Notes: generated from the sequence alone by a model not told the origin. A stretch of 64,000 bases of DNA from Bacteroidota bacterium (GCA_963169645.1 CAUJCO010000004.1:1-64000), one strand, 5' to 3'; positions 44,045-55,600 are shown, numbered from the stretch's first letter. A program made the numbers and translations.

Positions 44045-44911
44045 ATGAAACAATTAAAGATTACCACTAAGATTACGTCGAGAGATAGTTTCTCCATCGA
44101 CAAGTATTTAAGCGAAATTTCTAAGCTTCCGATGCTATCTGAAGAAGAAGAAGTCATTATCGCCAAGAAAATTAGAGAAGGCGATACAGCTGCCATGGAA
44201 AAACTCATCAATTCCAATTTGCGCTTTGTTGTATCTGTTGCCAAACAGTATCAAAATCAAGGATTATCCTTAAATGATTTGATTAATGAAGGAAATGTTG
44301 GTTTAATTAAAGCTGCATCTAAATTTGATGAAACCAAAGGCTTTAAATTTATTTCGTATGCTGTTTGGTGGATACGTCAATCCATCTTGCAAGCTTTGAT
44401 AGAACAACCACGTGTAGTGCGTTTACCGATGAATAAGGCAACTATCTATAATAAAATACAAAGAGCTATTGTTGAGTTTGAACAAAATAACCAACGCGAG
44501 CCTTCCAATGATGAATTAGCAGAACTACTTGAAATGAAACCGGATGAATTAGCCATGTTGCGTGCTACTTTAACATTCCATTTATCCATTGACACACCCA
44601 TCAACGAAGACGATGATACCACTAGTTTAGATTTGATGAGTGATAATTCAGTATCTACTCCGGATAGCCTATTGATTGACGAATCATTACACGAAGAATT
44701 AGAACATGCATTGGAAGCATTAACCGAAAGAGAAGCAGAAATTGTTCGTTTCTATTTTGGCATTAATGAATTTAATCAATCCTATAGCTTGGATGAGATA
44801 GGCATCAAAATGCACTTAACGCGTGAACGCGTACGACAAGTAAAAGACAAAGCCATTCGCAAAATGCGCCGTTTCGCAATCACCAAAGAATTGAAATCGT
44901 ATTTGAATTAA
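44045..44911 (+). CDS. rpoD: Primary RNA polymerase sigma factor (short Bacteroidota type)
   Basis: 288 aa. Region 1.2 starts at SIDKYLSEISKLPMLS; regions 2.1-2.4 include NLRFVVSVAKQYQNQGLSLNDL and KFISYAVWWIRQSI. Region 3 follows, and region 4.2 is YSLDEIGIKMHLTRERVRQVKDKA. Region 1.1 and the large non-conserved insertion of E. coli sigma70 are absent, as is usual in Bacteroidota, where this factor recognises TTTG/TAnnTTTG promoters like those seen in this window. Monocistronic between pnp and rpe. Confidence 0.95.
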   Translation: MKQLKITTKITSRDSFSIDKYLSEISKLPMLSEEEEVIIAKKIREGDTAAMEKLINSNLRFVVSVAKQYQNQGLSLNDLINEGNVGLIKAASKFDETKGFKFISYAVWWIRQSILQALIEQPRVVRLPMNKATIYNKIQRAIVEFEQNNQREPSNDELAELLEMKPDELAMLRATLTFHLSIDTPINEDDDTTSLDLMSDNSVSTPDSLLIDESLHEELEHALEALTEREAEIVRFYFGINEFNQSYSLDEIGIKMHLTRERVRQVKDKAIRKMRRFAITKELKSYLN

Positions 44912-45015
44912 GACGTAAAAAAATGAATACAGGCAGATGATATATTGCACTATATTCTTTATTGCTTAATTTATATTTTACGCATTACTGATTAAACTTT
45001 TTTATCTTTACAGCA

Positions 45016-45669
45016 ATGAAAACACCTATCATTGCACCATCTGTTTTGTCTGCTAATTTTGCCAATTTACAAGCAGACTTTGAAATGCTAAATAAAAGTG
45101 AAGCCGATTTCATTCATATCGATGTAATGGATGGCGTTTTTGTGCCAAATATTTCATTCGGATTGCCTATTATTAAAGCCATGCGTCCATTAAGTTCAAA
45201 AACATTTGACGTGCATCTCATGATTGTAGAACCGGATAAATACATCGATGCATTTAAAGAAGTTGGTGCCAATATTTTATCTGTACATATAGAAGCTTGC
45301 ACACACTTACATCGCTCCATTCAAAAAATAAAATCAACCGGAATGAAAGCCGGTGTAGCCATCAATCCACATACATCAATTTCATTACTAGAAGATACAA
45401 TTGAAGAAATAGATTTGGTTTGTGTAATGAGTGTAAATCCGGGTTTTGGTGGGCAAAAATTTATAGAAAATACCTACGATAAAGTTGCCCGATTAAAAGA
45501 TTTAATTTTGAAACAAAACTCAAAAGCATTGATTGAAATTGATGGTGGCGTTACCTTACAAAATGCTAGAAAATTAGTGGATAAAGGTGCAGACGTATTA
45601 GTAGCAGGAAATACTGTTTTCAATTCCGAAAACCCAATTCAAACCATACAGCAACTCAGAAACAGTTAG
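45016..45669 (+). CDS. rpe: Ribulose-phosphate 3-epimerase
   Basis: 217 aa TIM barrel. Interconverts ribulose 5-phosphate and xylulose 5-phosphate. HIDVMDGVFVPNISFG near 34-49 holds the metal-binding His and catalytic Asp, VHLMIVEPD the next His, VMSVNPGFGGQKF the phosphate loop, and EIDGGV the second catalytic Asp. Stand-alone gene; a TATCTTTA at 45003-45010 abuts the ATG, but no partner -33 element is visible. Confidence 0.96.
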   Translation: MKTPIIAPSVLSANFANLQADFEMLNKSEADFIHIDVMDGVFVPNISFGLPIIKAMRPLSSKTFDVHLMIVEPDKYIDAFKEVGANILSVHIEACTHLHRSIQKIKSTGMKAGVAINPHTSISLLEDTIEEIDLVCVMSVNPGFGGQKFIENTYDKVARLKDLILKQNSKALIEIDGGVTLQNARKLVDKGADVLVAGNTVFNSENPIQTIQQLRNS

Positions 45670-45774
45670 GACATTAATTTAATTAATCGTGTAGCTGTTC
45701 TTCTTTTCATAATCTCATTTTTTATTTGTATTATGTGATGTAAAAAATAGAATGTTTATTTTTTCGTTTAATGT

Positions 45775-48306
45775 ATGATGCAAAAAGGATACATAACTAC
45801 GCTCCTATTTTTTTTATCAGTTTGCAGCTATGCTCAAATTAATGTGGTTATTACCGGCAAAATAACATCAACTAATAACGAGCCCATCAGCAATGTTTCT
45901 GTTCTTCAAATAGGAACTTCCAATGCAACAATTTCAAACAATAAAGGATTTTACTCTATTGAAGTCGAATATGCTGATTCTTGCGTTTTAGAATTTAGTA
46001 ATCTATCGTATAAAAAACAAACTTTTACATTTTATCCAACCAATAAAATGAAATTGTTTAAAGATGTAAAATTAGAATGGAATGAAAATGCCATTGAAAA
46101 CGTAAACATCACCACTACCCGAAATGACAAAGTTGGTGAATCGACCATAAAAGCAAAAGATGCAACCTATTTTCCTAATCCAACCGGAGATGTAGGAACC
46201 GTTGTAAAGACAATGGGGCAAGGTGTTCAATCCAATAATGAATTATCCGGGCAATACAATGTTCGTGGTGGAAATTATGACGAAAACTTAGTGTATGTCA
46301 ACGATTTTGAAATATATCGTCCATTTCTTACATCCAGCGGACAGCAAGAAGGATTAAGCTTTACCAATTTAGATTTAACGGATAAATTATCGTTTTCCGG
46401 TGGAGGCTTTGAATCTAAATATGGCGATAAAATGTCGTCTGTATTAGACATTAAGTATAAAACGCCTAAAGCATTCAAAGGCTCTGTAATGGCAAGTTTG
46501 TTAGGTGTAAACGCACATGTAGAAGGTGCCGCTTATGCAAAAAAAGATACAGCTAAAGACTTAGCAAAATTCACTTATTTAGTTGGCATGCGTTATAAAA
46601 CCAATGCTTATTTATTAGGTAGTTTAGATAAAAAAGGTGAATACAATCCCAATTTTTTTGATATACAAGCCGACTTTCATATTAAACCATCCATCAAACA
46701 CGATATAGAAATTATAGCAAATCATTCCTTCAATGATTTTAAATTTGTACCGGTTACCGAAGAAACTAGAGCCGGAACATTTAACCAACTAATTCGTTTT
46801 TTAGTAGATTATGAAGGCAACGAAAAGGATAGATTTCAAAATACAATGGTTGGCATTGCATATAAATTTTTGCCAAACACGCGACTAAGTTTGAAGTTTA
46901 TGTCGGCTTTTTGGAAGATGCAAGAAAGTGAAACCTTTAACATCACCGGATATTATTCTTTAGATGAAATAGAAATCGATCCTTCAAGTGATAACTTTGG
47001 AAATGTACGAGAAAATTTAGGAATTGGTTCTTTTCAAAATTGGGCACGCAATAAATTAGATGCAACTGTTGCCAATTTTGTGCATCATGGAAAATTAAAC
47101 ATTAAAAACAAACACTTATTGGAATGGGGAACTACATTTCAATATGAAGCAATAAAAGATGAATTAAGTGAATGGCAACGTTTAGATTCTGCAGGTTATT
47201 CTATTCCTTACAATGGTTCATCTATTCAATTTCCATATCTATTAAAAACAAAAAATAATCTACAATCGTTCAGAACACACGGTTATATACAAAATACTTG
47301 GAACACACAATTCAAAGATTCTTCAACATTTACTATTATAGGAGGTTTGCGTTATACGTATTGGAGTGTCAATAAAGAATTTTTAGTTAGTCCTCGTTTA
47401 CAATTATTTTATCATCCACATCTAAAAAGCGATGTTACGTTTCGTTTAGCAGGTGGAATGTATGTGCAACCGCCATTTTACCGTGATATTCGTGGGTTTG
47501 ATGGAAACATTCATACCAATGTTAAAGCACAACATTCTTACCATGTAGTGCTAGGTGCTGATTATAATTTTCGCATTAGAAAACGACCTTTTAAATTAAC
47601 TGCAGAGGCGTATTATAAGCATTTAAGAAATGTAAATCCGTATGAAATTGAAGATGTACGCATTCGATATTTTGCTAACAACAACGCCAAAGGTTATGCA
47701 ACCGGAGTGGATGTTCGATTGTATGGTGAAATGATAAAAGGAATTGATTCTTGGATTACATTATCGTATTTAAATACGAAAGAAGATATTTTAGATGATT
47801 ATTATGTACAATACAAAAATAAAGATGGCATTGTAATAACACCTTTAACACAAGATCAAGTTGCGGTTGATTCTTCCATTGCGCATCCGGGTTATATAAG
47901 AAGACCTACCGATCAAGCATTATTTGTAAGTTTTTACTTTCAAGATTATTTAGAAAAATACAAACGTTTTAAAGTGCATTTAAATTTGGTTATTGGTACA
48001 GGTTTGCCTTTTGGTCCTCCAGATAGACAACGCTATAAAGATGTATTTAAGATGCCACCATATAGACGTTTAGATATCGGATTTTCAGCACTATTACTCA
48101 ATGGTGATAAGCGAAACATTAAAAAACCAAATAGCTTCGGAAGTAAGTTTGACAATATTTGGGCGAGCTTTGAAGTATTTAATATTTTAGGAATTCGAAA
48201 TACACTTTCGTACCGTTGGATTAAAGACTATGACAATAACCAATGGGCAATTCCAAACTATCTTACCTCCAGAAGATTTAATGTGAAGTTGAATATTACT
48301 TGGTAG
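45775..48306 (+). CDS. TonB-dependent outer-membrane receptor
   Basis: 843 aa. Signal peptide (ending CSYAQ), then a carboxypeptidase-like regulatory domain (about 24-105: GKITSTNNEPISNVSVLQ). The plug domain (about 125-225) has GQGVQSNNELSGQYNVRGGN and FSGGGFESKYGDKMSSVLDI, and the 22-strand barrel ends in NVKLNITW, with the terminal aromatic residue expected for barrel insertion. The start may be ATG 45775 or 45778. No SusD partner or obvious substrate gene is adjacent, so the ligand is unknown. Confidence 0.92.
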   Translation: MMQKGYITTLLFFLSVCSYAQINVVITGKITSTNNEPISNVSVLQIGTSNATISNNKGFYSIEVEYADSCVLEFSNLSYKKQTFTFYPTNKMKLFKDVKLEWNENAIENVNITTTRNDKVGESTIKAKDATYFPNPTGDVGTVVKTMGQGVQSNNELSGQYNVRGGNYDENLVYVNDFEIYRPFLTSSGQQEGLSFTNLDLTDKLSFSGGGFESKYGDKMSSVLDIKYKTPKAFKGSVMASLLGVNAHVEGAAYAKKDTAKDLAKFTYLVGMRYKTNAYLLGSLDKKGEYNPNFFDIQADFHIKPSIKHDIEIIANHSFNDFKFVPVTEETRAGTFNQLIRFLVDYEGNEKDRFQNTMVGIAYKFLPNTRLSLKFMSAFWKMQESETFNITGYYSLDEIEIDPSSDNFGNVRENLGIGSFQNWARNKLDATVANFVHHGKLNIKNKHLLEWGTTFQYEAIKDELSEWQRLDSAGYSIPYNGSSIQFPYLLKTKNNLQSFRTHGYIQNTWNTQFKDSSTFTIIGGLRYTYWSVNKEFLVSPRLQLFYHPHLKSDVTFRLAGGMYVQPPFYRDIRGFDGNIHTNVKAQHSYHVVLGADYNFRIRKRPFKLTAEAYYKHLRNVNPYEIEDVRIRYFANNNAKGYATGVDVRLYGEMIKGIDSWITLSYLNTKEDILDDYYVQYKNKDGIVITPLTQDQVAVDSSIAHPGYIRRPTDQALFVSFYFQDYLEKYKRFKVHLNLVIGTGLPFGPPDRQRYKDVFKMPPYRRLDIGFSALLLNGDKRNIKKPNSFGSKFDNIWASFEVFNILGIRNTLSYRWIKDYDNNQWAIPNYLTSRRFNVKLNITW

Positions 48307-48339
48307 TTTAATGTAATAAACAAGCACGCTATTCAATTG

Positions 48340-48403
48340 AATGAAGTAATGTAGTAATGTAGTAATGAAGTAATGAAGTAATGTAGTAATGAAATAATAT
48401 AGT
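48340..48403. repeat. Octamer array 3, eight units
   Basis: Eight 8-bp units of AATGAAGT/AATGTAGT type, the reverse complement of the ACTTCATT/ACTACATT units of arrays 1 and 2. Again it abuts the GTCATTCCC hairpin motif and again it has exactly eight units. Confidence 0.9.
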
Positions 48404-48406
48404 AAT

Positions 48407-48590
48407 GTCATTCCCTTGAAAAAGGGAAGCTCATCTTTTAAACCGCAAAGCACTCAAAGTATTTACACAAAGTGCACTAAGTTTTTTTGATTTAACTGTC
48501 ATTCCCTCGAAAAAGGGAAGCTCATCTTTTAAACCGCAAAAGCACTCAAAGTATTTACACAAAGTGCACTAAGTTTTTTTTGATTTAACT
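48407..48590. repeat. Tandem duplication of the roughly 92-bp repeat unit
   Basis: Units 48407-48497 and 48498-48590 differ by only a few bases. Each starts with a GTCATTCCC...AAGGGAA hairpin and contains the CCGCAAAG spacer. A third partial unit starts at 48591. The left block has one such unit (40-129). Confidence 0.88.
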
Positions 48591-48701
48591 GTCATTCCCT
48601 CGAAAGAGGAATCTTATTGTGTTCGTTGAGATTCCCATTTACATGGGAATGACACGCTACTTGCTACTCATAATTTTAGCAACAATATAAGTTTTACAAA
48701 A

Positions 48702-48730
48702 AAAAGAGGTTGGATTTACCAACCTCTTTT
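48702..48730 (-). terminator. Terminator of the gyrA-TPR transcript
   Basis: AAAAGAGGTTGG (48702-48713) and CCAACCTCTTTT (48719-48730) form a 12-bp stem with a 5-base loop. T-rich sequence follows on the minus strand. It is 39 bp after the TPR gene's stop. Confidence 0.9.
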
Positions 48731-48769
48731 ATATCAATTCAAATATCACTACTCGATATTTCTCACGTA

Positions 48770-49927
48770 TTAATTTCCTAAAGCCTTTGCCTTTTCCAAC
48801 ATATTCATACTTGCGTACACTTTTTTCAAGTTGGATTTATAATCAATATTATTCGGATCAATTTCGTATGCTTTTTCTAAGTAGGGCAATGCTTTTTGGA
48901 AAACTGCATCTCGTTTCACTTTTAATTCATTATATTTTTTTCCTAATGGATCATCTTTATCATCAATTGCATTCATGCTTTTATTAATTTCAACACCTTC
49001 GTTAAAATACATTACACCAATATTGAAATAAGCATCACCGTAATCCGGTTTTATAGCAATTGCTTTATCATAAGTTTCTTTCGCTTTGTCTGTTTGTTTA
49101 TTTTTATCATATAAAACGGCTAAATTAAAAATGATAGAAGCATTTTTTGGATCTTTAGCTACTGCTGATTCAAATTTTGAAATAGATTCAGAAAGGTCGC
49201 CTCCATCTAAAGTAGCATTTAATTCATAAATCTGTAAGTTTTTATTATCCGGATATTTTGCTAAACCTTTTACAACAATGGCTTTTAAATCGGCTTCTTG
49301 TTTTTTATTATCATAAATCTGAGCCAATGTTTCATATACTGCAGCATTGTTGTAATTCATGTCTACTAATTTTTTTAGATAGGGCAACGCAGCATCTAAA
49401 TCGTTAGCATTTGCAGCGGCAATACCGGTAGCAAAAATATTATTGGTATCCAATACTGATTTGTATTGCTTTTCATTTAAGAATGCATCTATATCTTGAC
49501 TTGCTTTAAAGTGCTTAAAAGCATCATCGTATTTTTTAGAGTTGAAACGCTCAAAACCTTCGTTAAACAAATAGCTATACAACATTTCCATGCTTGGAAA
49601 ATTTTTCTTTTGTTTTTTAGGATTTAATTCCAATTCATATGCTTTCAAGTATGCATCTTTTGCATCAAATAAGCAATTTGGATTTTGAGCATAAAACAAT
49701 TTACCTTCATAAATTTGTTTGTACACATCGCCTTTAGTTGTCCAAGCATCTACTCGTTTTTGTATTTCTGCATCGCTCAATGCTTCATCGATCGATTTTT
49801 TGGCTTCCATTATTTTTCCGGCTTGTAGCGACAATTGTGCATCTACAATTTTACCTTTTTGTGCTATTGCATTTTGCATAAAAAATAATATGCTTAAAAA
49901 TGCTAGTGTGCGTTTAATTGATTTCAT
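48770..49927 (-). CDS. Exported tetratricopeptide-repeat protein
   Basis: 385 aa. Signal peptide (cleavage after QNAIAQ, about residue 22), then TPR-like helices throughout. The clearest repeats are near 200-310, with NNAAVYETLAQIYDN, NASIIFNLAVLYDKNKQTDKA and YGDAYFNIGVMYFNEG. Probably a periplasmic or outer-membrane scaffold. It starts 13 bp after gyrA and shares its transcript; the pairing is seen in other Bacteroidota, without a known reason. Confidence 0.85.
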   Translation of the reverse strand: MKSIKRTLAFLSILFFMQNAIAQKGKIVDAQLSLQAGKIMEAKKSIDEALSDAEIQKRVDAWTTKGDVYKQIYEGKLFYAQNPNCLFDAKDAYLKAYELELNPKKQKKNFPSMEMLYSYLFNEGFERFNSKKYDDAFKHFKASQDIDAFLNEKQYKSVLDTNNIFATGIAAANANDLDAALPYLKKLVDMNYNNAAVYETLAQIYDNKKQEADLKAIVVKGLAKYPDNKNLQIYELNATLDGGDLSESISKFESAVAKDPKNASIIFNLAVLYDKNKQTDKAKETYDKAIAIKPDYGDAYFNIGVMYFNEGVEINKSMNAIDDKDDPLGKKYNELKVKRDAVFQKALPYLEKAYEIDPNNIDYKSNLKKVYASMNMLEKAKALGN

Positions 49928-49940
49928 TGTATGAATTTTA

Positions 49941-52514
49941 TTATTCTTCTGTTGGATTATTTTCTGACGTTTCTAAATTAGTCGATTCTTCAGATGTTGA
50001 TTTATTTTCAATGTTATTTTCATTTTCTGTTACTTCCTCTTCCTCATCTTCATGTTCTATTTTAGAAACTGCGGCAATAGCATCGTTTTCTTTTAATTTT
50101 ATCAAACTAACGCCTTGTGTGTTTCTACCCATGGTACGCAATGAACTTAAAGAAATACGAATCGTTAAACCGGATTTATTAATAATCATTAAATCATTTT
50201 CATCGGTAACAGAATCAATAGCAATCATATTTCCGGTTTTTTCTGTAACGTTTAAGGAAATAACACCTTTTCCACCTCTGGAAGTGATTCGGTAATCATC
50301 CAAAGCAGAGCGTTTTCCATATCCGTTTTCAGAAACCACCATAATATCATCTTTTGTTTCTGATGTAGTATCTGCACAAACCATGCCAATTAACTCATCG
50401 CTATCGCCACGCAAAGTGATACCGCGAACACCGGCACCCGTTCTACCAATAGAACGAACATCTTCTTCATTAAAACGAACTGCATAACCATTTTTAGAAC
50501 CTAAGATGATTTCGCATTTTCCGTTGGTTAAAGCTGCCGTAACTAATTCATCTCCTTCACGAACTGTAATGGCATTTACACCGTTCGAACGTGGTCTGGA
50601 ATATTCACGAATAGACGTTTTTTTCACTGTTCCGCGTTTAGTTGCCATCACAATAAAATGTGTATCCAAGAACGATTCATCTTTTAAATTTTCTACATTG
50701 ATGAATGCTTTTATTTTATCATCTTGAGAAATATTGATGATATTTTGGATAGGTCTTCCTTTTGATGTTTTATTGCCTTCCGGCACTTCATACACTTTTA
50801 ACCAATAGCATTTTCCTTGTTCTGTAAATAATAATAAATAATTATGAGTAGATGCTACAAACAAATGTTCAATAAAATCTTCATCTCTGGTTTTACCACC
50901 TTGTGAGCCTTTTCCTCCTCTATTTTGTGTTTTGTATTCTGTTAAAGAAGTACGTTTTACATAACCTAAATGAGAAATAGTAACCACCATATCTTCTTCC
51001 GCAATCATATCTTCATACGAGATATCATCGCCGTACAATACGATTTCCGAACGTCTGGCGTCACCGTATTTTTTCTTAATTTCTGCCAATTCTTCTTTGA
51101 TGATATCGAAACGCAAACTTTCATTTGCCAATATCTCTTTTAAGCGAGCTATTAAATCCGAAATTTCTTTATGTTCTGCTCTTATTTTATCTATTTCAAG
51201 TCCGGTTAATCGCTGCAATGTCAACGCTAACACGGCTTTTGCTTGAATTTCTGACATACCGAAATTCGCCATCAAACCCTCTTTTGCTGCTTCCGGATTT
51301 TTGGATGAACGAATTAATTGAATCACTTCATCTAACGCATCTAATGCAATTAAATAACCTTCTAAAATATGTAAACGCTCTTCCGCTTTTCGCAACTCAA
51401 ATTGGGTTCTTCTTGTTACTACTTCTAAACGGAATTCCACAAAATATTGAATCATGTCTTTTAGATTCAATAACTGAGGACGACCTTTTACCAAAGCAAT
51501 ATTGTTTACACCAAAGCTGGTTTGTAATGGTGTATGTTGATATAAGTTATTCAATACAACATTTGGAATGGCATCTCTTTTTAAATCAAATACAACGCGT
51601 AAACCATCTCTATCCGATTCGTCTCTGATTTCGGAAATACCTTCGATTTTTTTCTCGTTTACCAACTCAGATGCACGTGTCGTAATCATTTTTGGTTGCA
51701 CTTGATACGGCACTTCCGAAATAATAATTTGAGTTCGACCATCTTTATTTTCTTCGATATGTGCTCTACCTCTAACACGAATTTTACCACGTCCGGTTCT
51801 GAATGCATCTTTCACACCTTCATAACCGTAAATTAAGCCACCTGTCGGGAAATCCGGTGCTTTTACGTGTTGCATTAATTCATCAATCGTTATCTCTTTA
51901 TTTTCTATATAAGCAGTGATACCATCAATAACTTCTGTAAGATTGTGTGGCAACATATTGGTAGCCATACCGACAGCAATACCGGAAGCTCCGTTTACCA
52001 ATAATTGTGGAATTTTGGTAGGCAAAACAGTCGGCTCTTCTAAAGAATCATCGAAGTTAAGTTGGAAATCAACCGTTTCTTTATCTAAATCTTCGAGCAT
52101 TTCTTCTGCAATCTTTTTCAATCTTGCTTCTGTATAACGCATCGCAGCGGGTGAGTCACCATCAATAGAACCAAAGTTACCTTGTCCGTCTATCAAGATA
52201 TATCGTAGCGACCAAGGTTGTGCCATACGCACCATGGTATAATAAACAGATGCATCGCCATGTGGGTGATATTTACCCAACACCTCTCCGACGATACGTG
52301 CTGATTTCTTAAAAGGTTTGGCGGAAGTCATGCCCAACTCATTCATACCAAAAAGTACCCTTCTATGAACCGGTTTCAAACCATCTCTTACATCGGGTAA
52401 GGCACGCGAAACAATAACAGACATCGAGTAATCGATGTAGGCTGCTTTCATTTCGTCTTCGATGTTAATTGGAATAATTTTGTCGTGTTGTTTTTCTTCT
52501 AATTCGTCTGACAT
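49941..52514 (-). CDS. gyrA: DNA gyrase subunit A
   Basis: 857 aa. Breaks and rejoins DNA during supercoiling. The winged-helix and tower region starts [17 protein letters not shown]; the catalytic Tyr is in AMRYTEARL. The C-terminal beta-pinwheel carries the GyrA box [11 protein letters not shown], and the tail is strongly acidic. In the quinolone-determining region the sequence is [17 protein letters not shown], with Ala88 and Tyr92 at the places of E. coli Ser83 and Asp87. Followed by the TPR gene; a -7 promoter element lies upstream. Confidence 0.97.
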   Translation of the reverse strand: MSDELEEKQHDKIIPINIEDEMKAAYIDYSMSVIVSRALPDVRDGLKPVHRRVLFGMNELGMTSAKPFKKSARIVGEVLGKYHPHGDASVYYTMVRMAQPWSLRYILIDGQGNFGSIDGDSPAAMRYTEARLKKIAEEMLEDLDKETVDFQLNFDDSLEEPTVLPTKIPQLLVNGASGIAVGMATNMLPHNLTEVIDGITAYIENKEITIDELMQHVKAPDFPTGGLIYGYEGVKDAFRTGRGKIRVRGRAHIEENKDGRTQIIISEVPYQVQPKMITTRASELVNEKKIEGISEIRDESDRDGLRVVFDLKRDAIPNVVLNNLYQHTPLQTSFGVNNIALVKGRPQLLNLKDMIQYFVEFRLEVVTRRTQFELRKAEERLHILEGYLIALDALDEVIQLIRSSKNPEAAKEGLMANFGMSEIQAKAVLALTLQRLTGLEIDKIRAEHKEISDLIARLKEILANESLRFDIIKEELAEIKKKYGDARRSEIVLYGDDISYEDMIAEEDMVVTISHLGYVKRTSLTEYKTQNRGGKGSQGGKTRDEDFIEHLFVASTHNYLLLFTEQGKCYWLKVYEVPEGNKTSKGRPIQNIINISQDDKIKAFINVENLKDESFLDTHFIVMATKRGTVKKTSIREYSRPRSNGVNAITVREGDELVTAALTNGKCEIILGSKNGYAVRFNEEDVRSIGRTGAGVRGITLRGDSDELIGMVCADTTSETKDDIMVVSENGYGKRSALDDYRITSRGGKGVISLNVTEKTGNMIAIDSVTDENDLMIINKSGLTIRISLSSLRTMGRNTQGVSLIKLKENDAIAAVSKIEHEDEEEEVTENENNIENKSTSEESTNLETSENNPTEE

Positions 52515-52535
52515 TTAAGCTAAATTTTCGTTGCA

Positions 52536-52543
52536 CAAATATA
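52536..52543 (-). promoter_or_regulatory. -7 element of gyrA
   Basis: TATATTTG on the minus strand, ending 21 bp before the gyrA ATG (52514). A -33 TTTG at the right distance is not apparent. Confidence 0.5.
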
Positions 52544-52675
52544 CCAAATTTAAGGCGGTTTTTAGGCATGAAAAGCTGGTATCTTATCCACATTTATCTT
52601 TTAAAAATTGATAAAAAATAACAGAAAATAAATAGTTGAAAACAGTATGAAATATTGAAAAACTGGGCATTTTTA

Positions 52676-55600
52676 TTAGAAAATGGCTCGTAATTGAGCA
52701 CGACCTGTATTCACTAATTTTGCCGTTCCGGTTTTTCGTCCTTCGTAACCCAAACTCAACTCCAGATTTTGGGAAATATTTCGGGTATAACTGGCACTCC
52801 AAATGAAGTTTTTTCCGGGTTGTAATCCTTCCAAAATAGTGTATGCTTTTGTAGTACCGTTTTCACCGTTAAATTTCATCATTACAAAAGAAAATTTCGA
52901 TTCAAGTGTATTTTTGGCTGCTTTGGTATAACGCAATTCAAATTCTAATTTATTGGCTAATGTATGTTCACCACCTAAAGCAGCCTCATTTTTCTTACGT
53001 GTAAAACCATAATTGATAGATGTTCGCAGCATGGTTCTGAAATTATAGGTAAACTTTGGTTCGAAATAATAGCTGCGAATACGATAATCATTGCTACTAA
53101 AAAATTGCGAAGTGAGTGCCATTTTAGATTGTATAAATTTAAGATTGAGATTAAATTTCTGACTTAAATTATAATATCCTTCCAAAATATTATCCATTCG
53201 TTTTCGTGTATCAAAACCATTAACCAAAAGCACTTTTTCATTGACCAATTGATTGGTAAATGAAAAAGAATAAATTGGATCGCCGGCATTAAAAATAAAA
53301 CTATTTCGAATATTGGAATTTAGGGTAAGTGTATTGGTGTCGTTGGTGCTAAATACAAACGGATTAAACGATTTACCGATATTGTTTTTATACGTTTTTC
53401 TACTTACTTGCATATACGATTGCAAGGTAATTTTAGACATAAATTTTTTAATTCCTGAAGTAGTATTAAACCAAATTACTTTGGGTTGAATAGTTATATT
53501 TTGTGTATAAGAAGTAGAATTGGAATTGACATATTCGTTCAAATCTGTTAATACACGGATGTATTGTGCACTATCAATAAATTGTGCCGGAACAAATTCA
53601 TTCAACTCTCTAATACCATTTCCATTTTGATCAATCCATTTATAATAACCTAAACCGGAAGCAACTTCTACGTACGTAAACTGTCTAACACGTTCGCGGC
53701 CGCCACCAATTTCATAAATAAAATTTAAACGCAATACACCACGTTTAATTCTTGCTCCATATTCTGTTCTTGCTAAAAATGTTTGTTCCGGTTTTTGAGT
53801 CATGCTGGTATCTTTTGTCAATAAATTCCGATAGGTAAACGTCCAATTAAATGTTTGATTTTTTAATTGATTCGCACTTCCTTTAAATTCTAATGTATGT
53901 GCGAATGTAGAATCTGCAAATTGATTATTTTTCACTGCTCTATCTACACGTAATTTATATTCCAACATAAAATTCCATTTGGCAGAATCGGGTAAGAAAA
54001 ATTGAAAATTAAAGTTGTTGTTTTTATACGAATTGGATAATAATTGTTGTGTTTGTTTTTGTTTAAATACATTGTTCTCTTGATAAAACCCTGCTCCTAA
54101 TCCTAATCCTTTTGCTTTAGCAATAGAATACGAAACAAAAATAGAAGGACGGAAAAATATTGATTTATTTAAAGTATCTGTTGTATTTAAAACACGTGCG
54201 TTGGCATCTATTTTTATGTTTTTATAATTCGTTGTAAAAGTTAGCCAATTTTCAAAACCTTGATATTTTTTCTGCTGTATAAAAGATGAAAACTTATAAC
54301 CCGTTGAGATATTATGTTTGGTATCTACCAATAAAGCTTGGTATTTCGCAATATGTTCTGTTGCATTTGCTTGTGTATTGGACACGTTCCAATCTCGAGT
54401 AAATTCGGTGTTTCTATATGGCTCTAATGGAACAAATTGGGCTTGTTTAAATTCATAATTCAACACATTTAAAAATATTAAATTACGTTTCAAGGAATCT
54501 TTACGATTGAGTTGTAGCGTTGCAGACCAGCCTTTGTTTTCTTTCTTGCCAATGGGTGAAAATAAATTTTTATCATTATTGGAAAATGCCATCTCCGCTT
54601 TAATTTTTGTTTTCGTGTCAATATCATACGAGGCACCAAAAGTAAACAGCAATTGATTTTTAGGCGTAACTATTAATATCACCGGTTCAAATGTACCTTG
54701 AGGTATGCCATTAATAGGTGCCACCCATTGATAAACACGTACATTATTGGAATTTTTCACAGCTACATAATTTCCTTTTCCGGCGCCAACATACGAAAAA
54801 CTCAACGAATATCGTGCACTATCCGGATTGGTATCATACACAAAAACAGAATCAAACCATACACTATTTACCGTTGAATCCGTCATTCTATACTGCACTA
54901 AATTCGGATCAAAAGTAGTTTGTTTTATACCGGAAGTGAATGCACTTGAAATATCATTTCCAATCGTAGATAAATAGGCTTTTACACTATCTGTAAGTGT
55001 GTTAATTATAGGACGTTTTTTGGCATCTTGCTCTGAATAGATTTGTGTATATACTTGCAAATTTTTCCACTTAAATTGTATTGCTTGATGTGCTGTTGTT
55101 CTAAAATAATTTCTATCAGAATACTCGAATTCTACTACTATTCTTGAATCTTTAGTGATAAGAAATCTCGGCATAAAAAAAACTTCACCACTATTATAAT
55201 CCATTACATAATCCAGCAACTCACCTCTTTGCAACAAAACACCATCTACATATACTTTTTCGCTACCGGCAAGAACAATAATAAACGTTTCATTGTTATT
55301 TCCAACCAAACGATATGGACCTTGATTACCTTCACTACCTTGAAAAATATTTCGGGTAAACTTCCCTCTGCTCACTGCCATTGATGTTGACGTAAGTAAT
55401 TGCATTCCCTTTTTAAATTTAAAATCACCAACATAGTTTATTCCTTGTAATTGCTTCGCAAATTTCATAAAATAACTATCATAACTTTTTAAGTTATAAT
55501 CACCAGCAATGATGCTATGTGGTGCTTTTTTTAGTTGAATATATACTTTGTCAAAATCTTGTAATTGCTGTGTGGTGCCGTCGGGTTGTAATGGAATATT

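Larger units (their letters stand above)
48307..48769. repeat. Composite intergenic repeat block (right copy)
   Basis: 463 bp without a gene. It mirrors the left block in inverted orientation: an octamer array (48340-48403), then direct repeats opening with GTCATTCCC at 48407, 48498 and 48591 (units of 91 and 93 bp, nearly identical). A final inverted repeat GAGATTCCCATTTACATGGGAATGAC lies at about 48630-48655. The spacer inside each unit (ACCGCAAAG, then AGTATTTACACAAAG) matches the left block at about 52-100. A terminator for the minus-strand TPR gene closes the region. Confidence 0.88.

Noticed and set aside
48187..48453. Minus-strand open frame across the end of the TonB receptor gene and the octamer array
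   Set aside because: Its middle is the octamer array and its end is antisense to the receptor; no domain.
51125..51628. 167-codon open frame on the plus strand inside gyrA
   Set aside because: Antisense to a highly conserved part of gyrA, without recognisable protein features.
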